From contig JAZLKM010000039.1 of assembly GCA_045597645.1 (NCBI GenBank), positions 1-8,206 on the forward strand: a DNA stretch of 8,206 nucleotides, given 5' to 3'. Below are positions 7,181-8,206 of the stretch, one piece after another. Below the pieces are notes generated by a model. It ran no database searches. It was not told the origin of the DNA and was given only the letters and a program-made list of their open reading frames with translations. Within the stretch, counting starts at the first letter, position 1, and each line of letters starts with the position of its first letter. The DNA comes from JAKSSE01 sp045597645 (GTDB lineage: Bacteria; Bacillota; Clostridia; Lachnospirales; Lachnospiraceae). The position numbers and the translations under genes were made by a program.

Positions 7181-7195
7181 ACACCTAGAATCTGT

Positions 7196-8206
7196 CTAGT
7201 TTAATTTTATCCCCCTTAATGACGGTTCGCCCCAGCCAGAATAGCTGAAATACAGGGCATTTTTGCCATCTGGGACATCTACGTCTATTACAAATTCTTT
7301 CCATATATTGTCAGAATTTATCCTGGTAGATCCTACTATATCTCCGTCCCATGCTGTTCTTACCTGAACGTCTCCACTAGAATAGCCTCTTAGCCATATC
7401 GCGATTCTTTTTAGGTTCTTACAATCAAAGTACTTGAATCCTATGGTGGCACCATTCTCAAAGTTGGCAATGTATCCTAAATTCTCGTCTCCATCTCCGC
7501 CATCCTGTATCACCTTAACCTTTTTGATATCAGGCTGCTTTGCATCATTTTCGCTTCGATATGTTTCTTCCTTATCTTCTGGATAAAACATATTGCAGGC
7601 AATATAGGCCGGATAATATCCTTCGCCTTTCAATGGCCCATCATTTAGTCCGCAACTGGTAATCTCAGCCTGAGCGAAGTGGCAACTATCTGTCATCTCC
7701 AGCTTCTCAGCGCATACCTGTCTAGAGTACCATGTTCCATTTGTATGTCTGTGATAGAAAATATACCACTGTCCATTTATCTCTATGATGCTTCCGTGAT
7801 TGTTTGCACCATATTGTGTTGCCATATTGGCAGGCTTATATGTATCTATTCCCAGATCACAGTTACTGCACAACACACCTCCATACTCGAATCCCTCTAA
7901 CGGTTTATCTGATACGGCGTAGCACAGCTCGTGCATCACTATAGATGAATACACAAATACGTATTTGCCATTGACTTTTCTTATTGATGCCGCCTCAAAA
8001 TACTCATGTCCTTCAAAGCCTGAGCCCTCAGAGTATTCGCATCCCGGAACTACAAACACAGGCTCAGTTATTACTGTTAGCATGTCCTTGTCCAGGGTCA
8101 TTCCCATTGCGCCATGGCGCGATTTATCTCCTTTTCCGCAGAAACCGGTGTACAAATAAGTAATATCGCCCTCAGTGAGTACTCCCGGGTCAAACTGATG
8201 CTCATC
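7196..8206 (-). CDS. Glycoside hydrolase family 43-like enzyme with C-terminal CBM6-like domain (N-terminus outside window)
   Basis: The frame is open to the right edge (first codons DEHQFDPGVL), giving 336 residues of a longer protein. The TTG at 8155 is just an internal codon. In the fragment, FDPGVLTEGDITYLYTG (5-21) resembles the GH43 blade carrying the pKa-modulating Asp (D6). FEAASIRKVNGKYVFVYSS (70-88) matches the general-acid segment, with E71. NNHGSIIEINGQWYIFYH (135-152) carries the conserved His (H137). The catalytic-base Asp should lie in the missing N-terminal part. Residues about 228-336 resemble a CBM6-type beta-sandwich (ENGATIGFKYFDC, WKEFVIDVDVPDGKNALYF). GH43 members are mainly arabinofuranosidases, xylosidases and arabinanases. 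Ten cysteines in the fragment argue for a cytoplasmic enzyme acting on imported oligosaccharides, though the missing N-terminus prevents a check for a signal peptide. It ends 123 nt before the binding-protein start, with no terminator visible between them. Confidence 0.88.
   Translation of the reverse strand, partial: DEHQFDPGVLTEGDITYLYTGFCGKGDKSRHGAMGMTLDKDMLTVITEPVFVVPGCEYSEGSGFEGHEYFEAASIRKVNGKYVFVYSSIVMHELCYAVSDKPLEGFEYGGVLCSNCDLGIDTYKPANMATQYGANNHGSIIEINGQWYIFYHRHTNGTWYSRQVCAEKLEMTDSCHFAQAEITSCGLNDGPLKGEGYYPAYIACNMFYPEDKEETYRSENDAKQPDIKKVKVIQDGGDGDENLGYIANFENGATIGFKYFDCKNLKRIAIWLRGYSSGDVQVRTAWDGDIVGSTRINSDNIWKEFVIDVDVPDGKNALYFSYSGWGEPSLRGIKLN

Noticed and set aside
6729..7181. 150-codon open frame on the plus strand opposite the binding-protein gene
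   Set aside because: It is antisense to the signal peptide and Ala/Ser-rich tether, whose codons leave the opposite strand stop-free. It has no recognisable domain, and the minus-strand gene is unambiguous.
7185..7199. Short inverted repeat CTAGA/TCTAG at the GH43-like stop codon as a terminator
   Set aside because: It has only 5-bp AT-rich arms and no T-run after it, so it is too weak to call a terminator.
8155..8206. Start of the GH43-like protein at TTG 8155
   Set aside because: The frame stays open to the window edge with family-like sequence (FDPGVL...), and no ribosome-binding site precedes 8155, so the true start is outside the window.

Overview
All six genes lie on the minus strand, so the transcription order runs from the right edge of the window to the left. 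The window looks like a glycan-uptake locus of a low- to moderate-GC Gram-positive bacterium (Bacillota). Supporting signs are strong AAGGAGG ribosome-binding sites, an MSGC lipobox followed by a long Ser/Ala/Gly-rich tether, and the pairing of a Lpl-type sugar ABC importer with a YesM/YesN two-component system. The overall style fits Clostridia, and Lachnospiraceae such as Butyrivibrio, Pseudobutyrivibrio or Roseburia are my best guess. That placement is an inference from gene style only.

Layout in transcription order: (1) 8206-7196, the C-terminal part of a family-43-like glycoside hydrolase with a CBM6-like tail, whose N-terminus lies outside the window. (2) A 123-nt gap holding a probable operator (two direct repeats of a TTTGTCCGG-type site, 22 bp apart) directly abutting a candidate promoter. 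(3) 7072-5360, a solute-binding lipoprotein. (4) A 117-nt gap with a GC-rich hairpin. (5) 5242-4298 and 4285-3383, two CUT1-type permeases. (6) A 120-nt gap with a strong intrinsic terminator and, overlapping it, a candidate promoter for the next unit. (7) 3262-1445, a YesM-type sensor histidine kinase, and 1439-1, a YesN-type response regulator with an AraC-type DNA-binding domain that is cut off by the window edge. No intergenic stretch exceeds 123 nt.

How the genes probably work together: the kinase senses an extracellular glycan signal or ligand through its large outer domain and phosphorylates the response regulator. The regulator would bind the paired direct repeats and activate transcription of the binding protein and the two permeases. 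The binding protein and permeases import an oligosaccharide, which the GH43-like enzyme then trims. No ABC ATPase is encoded here. CUT1 importers of this group commonly share an MsmX/MsmK-type ATPase encoded elsewhere, so this is expected. GH43 enzymes usually act on arabinose- or xylose-containing glycans, but the true substrate cannot be read from the sequence.

I found no mobile element, CRISPR array, tRNA or rRNA, and no evidence of a novel defence or toxin system. The most notable non-coding signals are the operator at 7145-7180 and the terminator at 3297-3346. The 10-nt loop of that terminator contains an exact 8-nt complement of the downstream kinase's Shine-Dalgarno sequence.
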